Shown: one piece after another, positions 25,467 through 35,010 of the stretch | How the letters are laid out: each line of letters starts with the position of its first letter | Position numbering within the stretch: the stretch's first letter is position 1 | From: Parabacteroides bouchesdurhonensis | GTDB lineage: Bacteria; Bacteroidota; Bacteroidia; Bacteroidales; Tannerellaceae | Assembly (NCBI RefSeq): GCF_900186615.1 | Contig: NZ_LT896588.1 | Span: 3,288,348 to 3,352,347, forward strand | Direction: 5' to 3' | Length of the DNA: 64,000 nt | Translations under genes and position numbers: made by a program | The notes under the pieces: generated by a model | What the model saw: only the letters and a program-made list of their open reading frames with translations | Database searches by the model: none | What the model was told of the DNA's origin: nothing

Positions 25467-26399
25467 TCAGAAATTTTTCTTCTCATCAATAATATATTCG
25501 GGGCGCGCTTTGATTTCATCGAACAAGATTCCGACATATTGACCAAGTACGCCAACCGTCAATAACTGAACTCCGCCAAAGAAAATAACGGAAGTCATAA
25601 TAGATGTCCATCCTGTCTCTGCATTGCTAAATCCATATATTTTTCCTAATGTAAACCATAGAGCTAATACGATACCGACCAATACAGAAATAAATCCCAA
25701 ACTCGTTGCCAGTCTTAATGGTTTTTTTGAGAAGTATAACATTGCGGTAGAAGCAAATTTCACCATTTTGCTCAACGGATACTTAGTTTCTCCGGCTATG
25801 CGAGCTTCCCGTTCATAATAAAACGGAACCTGATGAAAACCTACCCAACTAATCAAACCACGGATATATTTTCCCCGTTCTTTAAAACGGTCGAATTCAT
25901 CCATTACTTTACGGTCTACTAAACGAAAATCACCCGTATCTAATGGGAAATGAACCTCACTCATATAATTCATAACCCGATAAAAAGCTTTAGCAGTAAA
26001 CAACTTAAAAGCACTTTCTCCCTCACGGGATTTGCGTACACAATATACTACATTCGCATTTTCTTTTTCTTGCAATGCTAAAATCTCCGGGATTAATTCA
26101 GGAGGATCCTGCATATCCGCGTCTATTATTATTGCTAAATCGGCATCACAATTATTAATTCCTGCAGTAACGGCTGGTTGATGCCCAAAATTACGCGAGA
26201 AATGAAGTATTTTTACAGATGGGTCAGAAGCTGCAATATTATTAAGTATCTCACGTGTTTTATCACGACTACCATCATTGATATAAATAATTTCAGTCGG
26301 ATTCGGCAACGCCTCTAACACTTTTTTCGTTCGTCTATACGATTCCGTTATAACGGCTTCCTCATTATAACAAGGAACAATAACTGCGAGTTTTTTCAT
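25467..26399 (-). CDS. GT2 polyprenyl-phosphate glycosyltransferase (GtrB-like)
   Basis: 310 residues. N-terminal GT2 domain: LAVIVPCYNEEAVI, EIIYINDGSRDKT, LAIIIDADMQDPPELI (DxD), and GDFRLVDRKVMDEF. Two C-terminal transmembrane helices (LATSLGFISVLVGIVLALWF and SVIFFGGVQLLTVGVLGQYVG) are typical of GtrB/dolichol-phosphate-mannose-synthase-like enzymes. It should load a sugar onto undecaprenyl phosphate at the inner membrane face. The GtrA gene is 10 bp upstream on the same strand, a classical flippase partner. Confidence 0.9.
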   Translation of the reverse strand: MKKLAVIVPCYNEEAVITESYRRTKKVLEALPNPTEIIYINDGSRDKTREILNNIAASDPSVKILHFSRNFGHQPAVTAGINNCDADLAIIIDADMQDPPELIPEILALQEKENANVVYCVRKSREGESAFKLFTAKAFYRVMNYMSEVHFPLDTGDFRLVDRKVMDEFDRFKERGKYIRGLISWVGFHQVPFYYEREARIAGETKYPLSKMVKFASTAMLYFSKKPLRLATSLGFISVLVGIVLALWFTLGKIYGFSNAETGWTSIMTSVIFFGGVQLLTVGVLGQYVGILFDEIKARPEYIIDEKKNF

Positions 26400-26409
26400 C
26401 TTTCCCTTA

Positions 26410-26790
26410 TTATGCTTTAAAAGTATAAAACTTATTCATTATGAAATTAATCACTGTATAAAATGCCATCCCAATAAGATGATTATAATAATGATCTATA
26501 GACAAATGTTTATTCAGGAGCATTACTAATCCGTATTGTAATAAATAACAAATTATAAAAGCTATTGCAAAACGAAACGCACTTTTACCCCATCCGGAAG
26601 AACTGGCTTTAAAAGTCCATTGCTTATTCCAAATAAAACTATTTAAAATACCAGCCACGTAACCTGTAATATTAGATAATCCTTCTCTACATCCAAAAAG
26701 TTTCATCATCACCCAAATAACGGCCATTGTTATTAAAGTGTTACTTACTCCTACAACGCCATATTTAATCGCTTGTTTTACCGTCTCCAT
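26410..26790 (-). CDS. GtrA family membrane protein
   Basis: 126 residues, four transmembrane helices, with GVVGVSNTLITMAVIWVMMK and SFIWNKQWTFKAS matching GtrA. Its partner GT2 gene follows after 10 bp, so together they likely make and flip a polyprenyl-linked sugar for envelope glycan decoration. Its first 26 bp overlap the upstream gene, indicating coupling. It is a paralogue of the lone GtrA at 19777, same length. Confidence 0.87.
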   Translation of the reverse strand: METVKQAIKYGVVGVSNTLITMAVIWVMMKLFGCREGLSNITGYVAGILNSFIWNKQWTFKASSSGWGKSAFRFAIAFIICYLLQYGLVMLLNKHLSIDHYYNHLIGMAFYTVINFIMNKFYTFKA

Positions 26791-27526
26791 TCTTATATAT
26801 AATCTCTTCTATTTCTTCGTGAGTAAGTTCCTTTACATTCGTTATTGTAAAAATATCGGAAAGGAAATTGCCATATTGGTTACATTCAATTATCACTTTG
26901 TCCAACGTACCTTTTATATCGGCGCGAACCGGTATCAGGAAAACCAGTTCAACATATTGTTCACCTATAGTAAGACGTTCTATTTCACAATCAGCTTTAG
27001 GTAAATAATAAGCAAATTCACGTTCTATCACCTTGCGTTGATAATCAACAAAAGGTTTTCTATCTGCCGACAACATCAACACATAAAAACGTAATTTTTC
27101 TCCTTTTCCTCCTAATCCGGTAGAAATATATATCTGTTTTTCTTCCGACAACTCAGATTCTAAAGATATACGACACTCCATCAATGCCATAAACGCCCAG
27201 TCTGTAACTTCTTTATCCGGATTTTGCACATATTCTTGTAACAGTTTATATGCCTTTACATTTTTGGATGTTGCCAACAGAGTAAGTTGATCTCTTTTCT
27301 CCTCTCTTCCAGATTCTTTATTATCAATCAGGAGAGCGAATACATCTTGACATTCTTGATCCGTTAATGGACGAGGCGGCTGATTTTCCTTACGTTTTTC
27401 TTCCGAATGTTTAAAATATTCCATCTGAAGTTCTACAGGAATGCGCTGTTCTAGTATATGGAGATGTCCGTCTATCCTTTCAAAAGAATTTCTGAACTTT
27501 TTAAAAATATCACCGTCTTCTTTCAT
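26765..27526 (-). CDS. conserved hypothetical protein, helical-repeat like
   Basis: 253 residues from the Met at 27526 (MKEDGDIFKKF); the open frame to 27622 adds a hydrophobic run that overlaps a terminator and is unlikely to be translated. No signal peptide. The region LTLLATSKNVKAYKLLQEYV and VTDWAFMALMECRISLE look like a HEAT-type helical pair; the second half (EKLRFYVLMLSADRKPF, YVELVFLIPVRADIKGTLDK) is alpha/beta. I do not recognise the family. Coupled to GtrA and GT2, so it may affect envelope glycan assembly or simply share the mRNA. Confidence 0.7.
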   Translation of the reverse strand: MKEDGDIFKKFRNSFERIDGHLHILEQRIPVELQMEYFKHSEEKRKENQPPRPLTDQECQDVFALLIDNKESGREEKRDQLTLLATSKNVKAYKLLQEYVQNPDKEVTDWAFMALMECRISLESELSEEKQIYISTGLGGKGEKLRFYVLMLSADRKPFVDYQRKVIEREFAYYLPKADCEIERLTIGEQYVELVFLIPVRADIKGTLDKVIIECNQYGNFLSDIFTITNVKELTHEEIEEIIYKNGDGKTSD

Positions 27527-27607
27527 AGATTCTTTTATTAGTTCTACATATCCAATAAACAAGAAACAAAGGCAAATGTACGGCTTTTTCCTGATATAAA
27601 TACAAAA

Positions 27608-27642
27608 AAAGGCAAGAACCATACTTTATAGCTCTTGCCTTT
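27608..27642 (-). terminator. terminator of the ribose salvage operon
   Basis: AAAGGCAAGA (27608-27617) and TCTTGCCTTT (27633-27642) are perfect arms; on the minus strand TTTTTGTATTT follows. It lies 25 bp after the transporter stop codon. Confidence 0.8.
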
Positions 27643-27667
27643 CAATTATCGCAAGTATTTTATTTTA

Positions 27668-28669
27668 CTATGCTCCAGCATAAATCAGAAAGCCCAAACC
27701 TATAATAAACAGGATAAACATTCCAAGATTCAACTGATCCGAACTTTTAGGCGCTCCTTTAAATTCTTTCCAGATCAAAATACCCCACAAAGCCGATACC
27801 AATGTAGCACCTTGACCTAAACCATAAGAAATAGCAGCTCCGGCTTTTTCTGACGCAATCATGCTAAAGGATTGTCCGATACACCATATAACGCCACCTA
27901 ATATGCCAACTAAATGTGTATTAAAATTGCCTTTAAAATAACCGGAGATAGACACAGGTTGACCTTCTACCGGATGTTTCATAGCCAAGGTATTAAACAA
28001 GAAATTACTAATAAATACACCTAATGCAAAGATAAACACCGCCGTATAAGGAGTCAGTTTTCCAGCAGCCGGATGTGCGAAGTTTTCCAAATCCATTGAA
28101 GCAGCAACAAAGCGATAGAAAAAGGCCATAATTACACCGGCGGCAATTGAAAGGCCAATACCTTTAGCCGACACACTTCGTGTTCCTACCAACGCTTTCT
28201 TATATGCCAGGCCATTCAAAATGATGGCAACCGTAATAAAAGCAACACCAATAAATATAAACATGGGTTCTCCTTTTGCAGCACCAAAATAATTCACCAA
28301 TACTCCCAATACTAAAGCTAATCCTATTCCTACAGGGAAGGCAACAGACATTCCACAAATAGCAATAGCTGCAGATAATAAAATATTAGCCGCATTAAAA
28401 ATAATACCACCCAGAAAAGCACTGCCTAAACTAGACATATCCGCTTGTGCCAAGTCCGGAAGAAAACTACGTCCTTCCGCGCCAATACTGCCCAAAGTAA
28501 ATGCAGAGATAATGGAAAAGAGCAAGACGCCGATCACATAATCCCAATAAAAGAACTCATATCTCCAAGTTCTCGAAGCTAGTTTTTGCGTATTTCCCCA
28601 CGATCCCCAACAAAGCATCGTTATCACGCAAAATACAATAGCTAATGAATAATTCTGTACTATAAACAT
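27668..28669 (-). CDS. GRP/RhaT-like sugar transporter, probable ribose permease
   Basis: 333 residues with about ten hydrophobic helices and no signal sequence, starting NYSLAIVFCVITMLCWGSWG. The duplicated DMT-like pattern (AFPVGIGLALVLGVLVNYFG, then ISYGLGQGATLVSALWGILIW) fits the GRP/glucose-ribose uptake family. Last gene of an operon with nucleoside hydrolase, ADP-ribosylglycohydrolase and ribokinase, so ribose or a nucleoside is the likely substrate. The gene order recalls the B. thetaiotaomicron ribose locus, where such a permease is called RbsT; this link is from memory. Confidence 0.78.
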   Translation of the reverse strand: MFIVQNYSLAIVFCVITMLCWGSWGNTQKLASRTWRYEFFYWDYVIGVLLFSIISAFTLGSIGAEGRSFLPDLAQADMSSLGSAFLGGIIFNAANILLSAAIAICGMSVAFPVGIGLALVLGVLVNYFGAAKGEPMFIFIGVAFITVAIILNGLAYKKALVGTRSVSAKGIGLSIAAGVIMAFFYRFVAASMDLENFAHPAAGKLTPYTAVFIFALGVFISNFLFNTLAMKHPVEGQPVSISGYFKGNFNTHLVGILGGVIWCIGQSFSMIASEKAGAAISYGLGQGATLVSALWGILIWKEFKGAPKSSDQLNLGMFILFIIGLGFLIYAGA

Positions 28670-28676
28670 ATCTTTC

Positions 28677-29693
28677 TTATTTAACTATAGGTTGATACAT
28701 CATATAATTCTCAATAATAGCCGTCATTTCAGCAGACGGTACCTTTTCTATCAAACGAAGATCTTTTCCATTTGCGTTCGGTGTCCAACTGTTAGTACCT
28801 TCATCGTTTACAATACTGAAAGTACCACGCTCAACATTATAATACGGTTCATATCCTTTGATTGCAACCAGTACAGCTGTAGGGTCCCAACTCATATGTC
28901 CATCCGGACCTTCTTCTGCAAAACAGAGTTCATATACTTCTTTTACCGGATTATTTACAGCATTCATCCGAACAAGTTGTTTACCTGTAAGAATTTTCTC
29001 TCCTATTTCAAAACCACTAAAAATAATTTCAGTTGGCCATTGTTCCGCTACCACACGCGAAGCTATAGCATCACAATATACATTGAATTCTTTTCCTTCG
29101 GGAAACATACCTGCCATAGATACCAACCTCTTAACCTTCTTTGAAACCAGTTCTCTGCCGGACAAAGAACTATATTCATCGCCACCTGATAACAACAAGT
29201 CTTTTAAGTTCGTAAAAAAGCCTATTGAACAAATTACAACACTACTATCCGGCTGATCACTCAATAATTTCCGATAGACTTTTACAGCATCCGGAGCATC
29301 TGATGTTTCAGCCGTTTTATGCGGATATTTGGAAGGCAACACATCTGTCCATCTGATTTTATGCGGAGAAGTAAGCGAAACACCTCCTTTACTTTTCGGT
29401 CCTCCTACAGGAATATCCGGACGGTTGAAATAGGTATTCAGCACCTCAATACATGGTATAACTTGCTCATCATGGTTGGATGAAAGTACACCTAAAATAT
29501 TTACTTGTCCACTATCAGCCAATGCATGCATCAAAGCCATTGCAGCCACATCATCATAGTCTGGACCTAAGTCCGTATCAAGAATAAGATTGACGGGATG
29601 AATAGTTTCAGTTTGCTCCGATTGTTCAGCCTTATTGCCAACACAAGTTGTAAATAATAGTATTAAACCGATTAACAAATATATTTTATTCAT
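28677..29693 (-). CDS. nucleoside hydrolase, lipoprotein
   Basis: 338 residues from MNKIYLLIGLILLFTTC, which gives a clean lipoprotein signal; the longer open frame (to 29792) would run 88 bp into the upstream gene. The diagnostic calcium site NLILDTDLGPDYDDVAAMA is near residue 34 and CDAIASRVVAEQWP follows. It hydrolyses N-glycosidic bonds of nucleosides to ribose and base, here in the periplasm or outer surface as it carries a lipid anchor. Five to eleven bp from the ADPRGH gene. Confidence 0.9.
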   Translation of the reverse strand: MNKIYLLIGLILLFTTCVGNKAEQSEQTETIHPVNLILDTDLGPDYDDVAAMALMHALADSGQVNILGVLSSNHDEQVIPCIEVLNTYFNRPDIPVGGPKSKGGVSLTSPHKIRWTDVLPSKYPHKTAETSDAPDAVKVYRKLLSDQPDSSVVICSIGFFTNLKDLLLSGGDEYSSLSGRELVSKKVKRLVSMAGMFPEGKEFNVYCDAIASRVVAEQWPTEIIFSGFEIGEKILTGKQLVRMNAVNNPVKEVYELCFAEEGPDGHMSWDPTAVLVAIKGYEPYYNVERGTFSIVNDEGTNSWTPNANGKDLRLIEKVPSAEMTAIIENYMMYQPIVK

Positions 29694-29704
29694 ATCCATA
29701 TAAT

Positions 29705-31261
29705 TTATTGATGGGTAATCTGCATTGGAGCATCCGAATAAACGACTGCATCTCCAAAAACAATAGCAGCATCTGGTATAGGATTCAACCATTTGAAAGT
29801 AACAACATGCTTTCCTTTTGGTAATTCATATTTCCAGAACAGTTCATTTCGACGCGTAGTATAAGAAGCCGGCAGATTAGCTATTTCCATCAACTCGCCA
29901 TCAATGTACATTTCCGCTTTTGCTACATAATCCTGCTTTTGACAACGAACATAACCTTTAAACACGACAGAAGTTCCTTCAAATGTAAATTCACCAACAT
30001 CCGCAAGATCTTTATTTATAGGAATTTTATCTATTGGATATTGTCCGGCAAAGGCCTTTTCATATTTCACAGGAACAGGTTGTTGGCATGCTATTATCAC
30101 ATTATCACCTTCTACTTTTCCTCCGTTACGCTCAATCATCTGAATGGCCTGGTCAAAACTCATTTGGTAAGTCTTATTAAGCGAGATTGTTGTATAGGCG
30201 AAATCAATATCTTCTACTTCTTTCAGATTCTTTATCCAATATTCCGGAATATTGCTATATCCAAGCATCGTTCCAAGAATACCGGCTGCAGAAGCCGGAT
30301 TACAATCTGAATCTTGCCCGCAACGTGTAGAAATATCCATTGTTTTATAGAAATCTCCTTCTCCGTAAAGTAAACCGATAAGGATATATGCACTGTTAAT
30401 TACAGCATCAATATTAAGTGCGACAAATACTCCGTCAGGACAACCTATATCCTGACTCCATTTCTTTTCACACTCAAACCAAGTACGTTTCCAATCATCG
30501 GGGAATTCCTTATGCCAACGGATAACATCACTCATACACTGATAATACGTACTTTGTTCAGGTATCGTCTTAAGAGCCTCCGTTGCAATGTATTCTATAT
30601 CATCAGAAATAAACGCCAAAGCATACATCGCACCTACATATACGCCGCCATACCAACCATCTCCGTAATTCATTATATGACCTATTTTATCGGAAATAGC
30701 AGAAGCTGCATTTGGCATACCGGGAGACATTAACCCTGCATAATCAGCTTCAATCTGATAGTCTATATCATCGGCATGCGGATTATTATGCCAATGTCCG
30801 GAAGCCGGAGGCATAATTCCCTGTAAAATATTATATCTTGCCGCTTGATTTGCATGCCACAATGTATATCCAGCCGTAGCAAAAGCCATAGCAAATGAAT
30901 CTACCGGAGCATCCAAACCAAGCCTGTCAAACACATCAACAAAGGTCAAATCCATATATACATCGTCATACAAGCCAGGGAAATTGTCATACCACCATTT
31001 AATATAACCATCTGGCCATTTGATAGGAATATAATCCTGTATCATCGTTCCATTATACCTGAACTCTGTTGGTCCGCCGTAAGTACATCCTATTGTTTGA
31101 CCGGCCCAACCTCCTTTTATTTTATCCATCAGAACTTCTTTACTAATAGTAAATTTTTCGGGAATCGATGCTTGTTTATTTGCCGTCGGTTGCTGGCTAC
31201 ATGAACTCAAACAAGAAAGTAAAGTTATTAATCCTGCAATTAAGAAAGTTGTCTTTTTCAT
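29705..31261 (-). CDS. ADP-ribosylglycohydrolase family lipoprotein
   Basis: 518 residues. Signal and lipobox LLSCLSSC near residue 21. ADPRGH signs: KGGWAGQTIGCTYGGPTEFR at the start, DDVYMDLTFVDVFDRLGLD, HADDIDYQIEADY and STRCGQDSDCNPASAAGILG, the last equivalent to the GGDTDT metal site. A C-terminal beta domain (about residues 390-518, ending with FKWLNPIPDAAIVFGDAVVY) may bind substrate. It could release ribose from ADP-ribose or ribosylated compounds outside the cytoplasm. Between ribokinase and nucleoside hydrolase in one operon. Confidence 0.87.
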   Translation of the reverse strand: MKKTTFLIAGLITLLSCLSSCSQQPTANKQASIPEKFTISKEVLMDKIKGGWAGQTIGCTYGGPTEFRYNGTMIQDYIPIKWPDGYIKWWYDNFPGLYDDVYMDLTFVDVFDRLGLDAPVDSFAMAFATAGYTLWHANQAARYNILQGIMPPASGHWHNNPHADDIDYQIEADYAGLMSPGMPNAASAISDKIGHIMNYGDGWYGGVYVGAMYALAFISDDIEYIATEALKTIPEQSTYYQCMSDVIRWHKEFPDDWKRTWFECEKKWSQDIGCPDGVFVALNIDAVINSAYILIGLLYGEGDFYKTMDISTRCGQDSDCNPASAAGILGTMLGYSNIPEYWIKNLKEVEDIDFAYTTISLNKTYQMSFDQAIQMIERNGGKVEGDNVIIACQQPVPVKYEKAFAGQYPIDKIPINKDLADVGEFTFEGTSVVFKGYVRCQKQDYVAKAEMYIDGELMEIANLPASYTTRRNELFWKYELPKGKHVVTFKWLNPIPDAAIVFGDAVVYSDAPMQITHQ

Positions 31262-31278
31262 GATAGTCTTATTTATAA

Positions 31279-32202
31279 TTAACCAAATATATCTACTTCA
31301 TTACGATATGGTGCGGATGATTGCGCTCCGACACGTGTTACAGAAATTGCGGAAGCTTTACATGCGAAACGCACAGCATCCGACAGATTTCGTTCTTCAG
31401 AAAGAGCTACAACTAACGCACCATTAAAAACATCACCGGCAGCTGTTGTATCTACAGCTTGGACTTTATAAGCCGGAATCATTTCTACCATTGAGTCATG
31501 ATATACCAATGCACCTTTCGATCCTAACGTAATGATTACATATTGTACTCCCATTTTTGATATAAACTTTGCTGCTTCAACAGCAGATGTTTCATCAGTA
31601 ATTTTTATTCCGGAAATCATTTCAGCTTCCGTCTCATTAGGAGTGATCATATATAAATGTTGAAGTAATGAAGGAGCAAGAGGGCATGCCGGGGCCGGAT
31701 TAAGAATAACCTTCTTCTTTTTCCGATAAGCCAATTCTGCAACATACTCAACAGTCTCCATTGGAATTTCCAGCTGCATAAGAATTAAATTGGCCTCTTC
31801 AACAGCATCTATCGCTTGTTCTAAATCTGAAGGCAAAAGATTCGCATTCGCACCGGAAGCAACAACAATACAATTTTCGGCATGAGCATCTACAGTAATC
31901 AAAGCTACGCCGGAAGGATTCATGGAATCAGAAAAAATATATGAAGTATCTATGCCTTCTTCTTCGAATAATTGTTGAGACTGATGACCAAATATATCAC
32001 TACCGGTCTTACATACAAAAGAGACGTTCCCTCCCAAACGAGATATGGCAACAGCCTGATTAGCACCTTTACCTCCGGGATTCATAAAGAAAGTGCCGCC
32101 AAGTACTGTTTCACCCGGACGTGGGAGATGTTGAGTTTTAATAACCATATCGGTGTTGCTACTGCCAACCACCAATATTTTATGTTCCTGTAATTTTTCC
32201 AC
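31279..32202 (-). CDS. rbsK: ribokinase
   Basis: 307 residues, PfkB fold. Motifs: VVGSSNTDMVIKTQHLPRPG, MNPGGKGANQAVAISRLGG (sugar site) and VDTTAAGDVFNGALVV, where the usual GAGD anion hole is AAGD. It phosphorylates ribose at O5, the intracellular end of the pathway set up by the downstream hydrolases and transporter. First gene of the operon. Related PfkB kinases for deoxyribose are possible, but the MNPGGKGANQA motif strongly favours ribokinase. Confidence 0.9.
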   Translation of the reverse strand: MEKLQEHKILVVGSSNTDMVIKTQHLPRPGETVLGGTFFMNPGGKGANQAVAISRLGGNVSFVCKTGSDIFGHQSQQLFEEEGIDTSYIFSDSMNPSGVALITVDAHAENCIVVASGANANLLPSDLEQAIDAVEEANLILMQLEIPMETVEYVAELAYRKKKKVILNPAPACPLAPSLLQHLYMITPNETEAEMISGIKITDETSAVEAAKFISKMGVQYVIITLGSKGALVYHDSMVEMIPAYKVQAVDTTAAGDVFNGALVVALSEERNLSDAVRFACKASAISVTRVGAQSSAPYRNEVDIFG

Positions 32203-32391
32203 TAATATATTAATTTAGAGATTAACGCTATTTCTATACAATCATTTTAATGCTTTATCCTGAAATGATATACTCAAAAATATAAAACAAAAATAAGTAA
32301 ATAAATAAACATAAAACAGAGAAATAACAAAGCAAATAGATAAACCCAAATTATTTTTGTTACTTTGTTTTTTATAAAATTCCTAGCTATT
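32203..32391. promoter_or_regulatory. divergent promoter region, ribose operon and regulator
   Basis: AT-rich 189-bp region. On the plus strand TTACTTTG (32360-32367) is one mismatch from TAnnTTTG and lies 25 bp before the regulator ATG. On the minus strand TATTTTTG occurs at 32288-32295 and again at 32275-32282, possible -7 boxes for ribokinase. No clear operator palindrome. Confidence 0.45.
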
Positions 32392-33921
32392 ATGAATAAA
32401 ACATCTTCTCTCATCATACTTATCAATTCTCTTACAAAAGCAGAGAAAAGATATTTCCGTTTATATACTAATTTGCAAAACGGAGAAAAGGCTTATTTAC
32501 ACCTTTTCGATCTGTTAGATAAAAAACTTCCTATAGAAGAAATATATACTCAATTTTCGGATATACAGAATGGAAGTAGTTTTGATATGGCAGTCAAACA
32601 TTTATACAGAGTCATCTTAGATTGCCTGGTTAAACTAAGGGAAAAACAAAATATACAAACAGAAATATTCAACTATATATCTAAAGCAGGTATTTTATAT
32701 GAAAGAGAATTATTTGAAGACGCATTTTCTGAATTGAATAAAGCCCAAAAGCTAGCAACCATTTATGAAAATGACCCATTGTTATTATTAATTCTTCGTA
32801 CGGAAATCAAATATTTAAGCGCATTAAATTTTGAAGGAATCGGCGAACGGCAATTAGTAGCTAAACAGATGAAAATTCATGAAGTAATGAAATATTCACG
32901 GAACATAAATATGCATTTGCAACTATATGATATCCTGAAATATCGTCTGAATTATAAAGGATATGCCCGTTCCGACAAACAAAAAGAAGATCTAAATGAT
33001 TTAGTATTGAGTGAACTAAACCTCATCGCTAACAGTTCATACCGTAGTTTTGAATCCAATAAATTACACTTACTATTTCAAGCTACTTATTATTTAAATT
33101 CAGGAAACTATAAATCAGCTATACGTTATTATCAAGAACTCATCAATCTATTTGAGAAGAATAAGCATCTATTATCAACTCCACCTATTTATTATGTCAG
33201 CGCTATACAAGGAATTTTAAACAGTTTACATATCGCAGGTCTATATCAAGAAATGCCTTTCTTTTTATCAAAACTAAAAAAGATAGAAGCCAGCGATTAT
33301 CCCACAGAGTTTATTTTAGATATCAGAGCCTGTATTTATCAATATGAATTAGCCGGATTCTTAAATACAGGAAAATTTGTCGAAGCAAAAGAATTGACAA
33401 ACCAATACGATGATTCTTTATTTAAAAAAAGTAATCTACTAACATTGGAAGTTCAATTGAAACTACACATCAGCTCCACTATATTGTACCTTAGTTGTGA
33501 AGACCTGTCCAATGCCAAGAAATGTATAAAAAGAATATTCAGTTCAGGGAAACTGTTTTATGCTTTACCTTCATATAAAATAGCTCGTCTAATTAACCTC
33601 CTATTACAAGCTGAGTTAGGTAACTACGATTTTCTTACAAATGAAATCAATTCCATAAAACGTAACATTCGCTACGAAAAGCACATATACATTACCGAAA
33701 AACTAATCTTCCGGTTTGTCCAGGCATATCCACTGCCTTCCTATGAAAAAGTAAAGAACAAGCTCTGGCTTCAATATCAGAAAGATATAAATATGATCAA
33801 ACAAAATAAATACGAACAACAATTACTGAAAACATTCGACTTTTTATCTTGGATAGAAAGTAAGTTAACGAACCGTCCTTTTGCAGAAGTATTAAAAGAA
33901 AAGACAAGTTACATGCACTAA
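32392..33921 (+). CDS. large helical-repeat protein, putative regulator of the ribose operon
   Basis: 509 residues from the ATG at 32392; the upstream ATG at 32365 falls inside the predicted -7 box. The start MNKTSSLIILINSLTKAEKRYF (first 15 residues MNKTSSLIILINSLT) is basic and the whole protein is alpha-helical with TPR-like pairs (YYQELINLFEKNKHLL, ELAGFLNTGKFVEAKELT). No helix-turn-helix signature, signal peptide or membrane segment is evident. Divergent to ribokinase. I recall that the B. thetaiotaomicron ribose locus has an unusual regulator, RbsR, encoded in this position; whether this protein is its homologue is inference. Confidence 0.6.
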   Translation: MNKTSSLIILINSLTKAEKRYFRLYTNLQNGEKAYLHLFDLLDKKLPIEEIYTQFSDIQNGSSFDMAVKHLYRVILDCLVKLREKQNIQTEIFNYISKAGILYERELFEDAFSELNKAQKLATIYENDPLLLLILRTEIKYLSALNFEGIGERQLVAKQMKIHEVMKYSRNINMHLQLYDILKYRLNYKGYARSDKQKEDLNDLVLSELNLIANSSYRSFESNKLHLLFQATYYLNSGNYKSAIRYYQELINLFEKNKHLLSTPPIYYVSAIQGILNSLHIAGLYQEMPFFLSKLKKIEASDYPTEFILDIRACIYQYELAGFLNTGKFVEAKELTNQYDDSLFKKSNLLTLEVQLKLHISSTILYLSCEDLSNAKKCIKRIFSSGKLFYALPSYKIARLINLLLQAELGNYDFLTNEINSIKRNIRYEKHIYITEKLIFRFVQAYPLPSYEKVKNKLWLQYQKDINMIKQNKYEQQLLKTFDFLSWIESKLTNRPFAEVLKEKTSYMH

Positions 33922-33941
33922 TAGGCATATATTATCAAATA

Positions 33942-33973
33942 AAAAAGGACACCATAATAATGGCATCCTTTTT
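33942..33973. terminator. bidirectional terminator
   Basis: AAAAAGGA (33942-33949) pairs with TCCTTTTT (33966-33973), with an inner CCAT/ATGG pair. It separates the convergent regulator and GH130 genes and has T tracts on both strands. Confidence 0.8.
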
Positions 33974-33990
33974 CAAACTATCTCTCTCAA

Positions 33991-34989
33991 TTAAATAATT
34001 GAATTTTTCTTCGTAAATTCTATGATTTCGTCGATATATCCGAAAGCCAATCCGGTAACCGTATCAGCACAGCCATAATATACTGCTATACGACGAGTTT
34101 CAGGGTCACAAAGTGCAGCACATGGAAATACTACATTCGGAACATCTCCCATACATTCGTAATCTTTTTGCGGAGATAATAAATATGGGCCGGAACGGAA
34201 TTTCACTTTCCAGGGTTGTTCCAGATCAAGAATAGCTGATCCAAAACTATACACATAACCATTACAGGAATGTAATACACCATGATAAATTAATAACCAA
34301 CCCTCTGATGTTTCAATAGGAATTGGCCCCGCACCTATTTTCATACACTGCCAGGCACTATCTTCAAAAGGTGCAGGAGACATTACATGACGATGCTTTC
34401 CCCAAAAACACGCGTCTGGTGATTCGCTATAGAAAATATCACCAAACGAAGTGTGACCATTATCACTCGGACGGCTTAACATGGCAAAGTTACCGTTTAT
34501 CTTACGCGGAAACATCACCCCGTTACGGTTGAATGGCAAATAAGCATTTTCCAACTGGTGGAACGTCTCAAAGTCGAATGTATAAGCAACGCCAATTGTT
34601 GGACCATGATAACCATTACACCAGGTAACATAGTAACGATCTTCTATGAAACATACACGAGGATCATACGCATAAACAAATTCTCCGATTTCTTTATCGT
34701 CACATTCAAATTCCAGCTTCTTTTCTTCAATATTCCAATGAATACCGTCAGCACTAAAACCTACATGCAAACGCATACGGCGGTTCGTATCGTCGCAACG
34801 AAACACACCGGCATAACCTCCTTTAAAAGGAACAACCGCACTGTTAAATACGCTATTGGATGTAGGTAATATATCGCGAGGAATCACCGGATTCTGAGAA
34901 TATCTCCACATTACATTATTACAACCTTCCGGACGATCTTCCCACGGCATATCCGGCAATGCCTTACCAACAATCTTTAATTTGTCCAT
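33991..34989 (-). CDS. GH130 family glycoside phosphorylase/hydrolase
   Basis: 332 residues forming a five-bladed propeller enzyme: [20 protein letters not shown] at the start, [36 protein letters not shown] (catalytic-region Asp), [21 protein letters not shown] and [21 protein letters not shown]130 enzymes phosphorolyse or hydrolyse beta-mannosides. Cytoplasmic, no signal peptide. The MFS transporter gene is 21 bp upstream on the same strand, so imported manno-oligosaccharide is the likely substrate. Subfamily and exact linkage cannot be set. Confidence 0.88.
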   Translation of the reverse strand: MDKLKIVGKALPDMPWEDRPEGCNNVMWRYSQNPVIPRDILPTSNSVFNSAVVPFKGGYAGVFRCDDTNRRMRLHVGFSADGIHWNIEEKKLEFECDDKEIGEFVYAYDPRVCFIEDRYYVTWCNGYHGPTIGVAYTFDFETFHQLENAYLPFNRNGVMFPRKINGNFAMLSRPSDNGHTSFGDIFYSESPDACFWGKHRHVMSPAPFEDSAWQCMKIGAGPIPIETSEGWLLIYHGVLHSCNGYVYSFGSAILDLEQPWKVKFRSGPYLLSPQKDYECMGDVPNVVFPCAALCDPETRRIAVYYGCADTVTGLAFGYIDEIIEFTKKNSII

Positions 34990-35010
34990 GTCTATTATTT
35001 GTATTAAATG

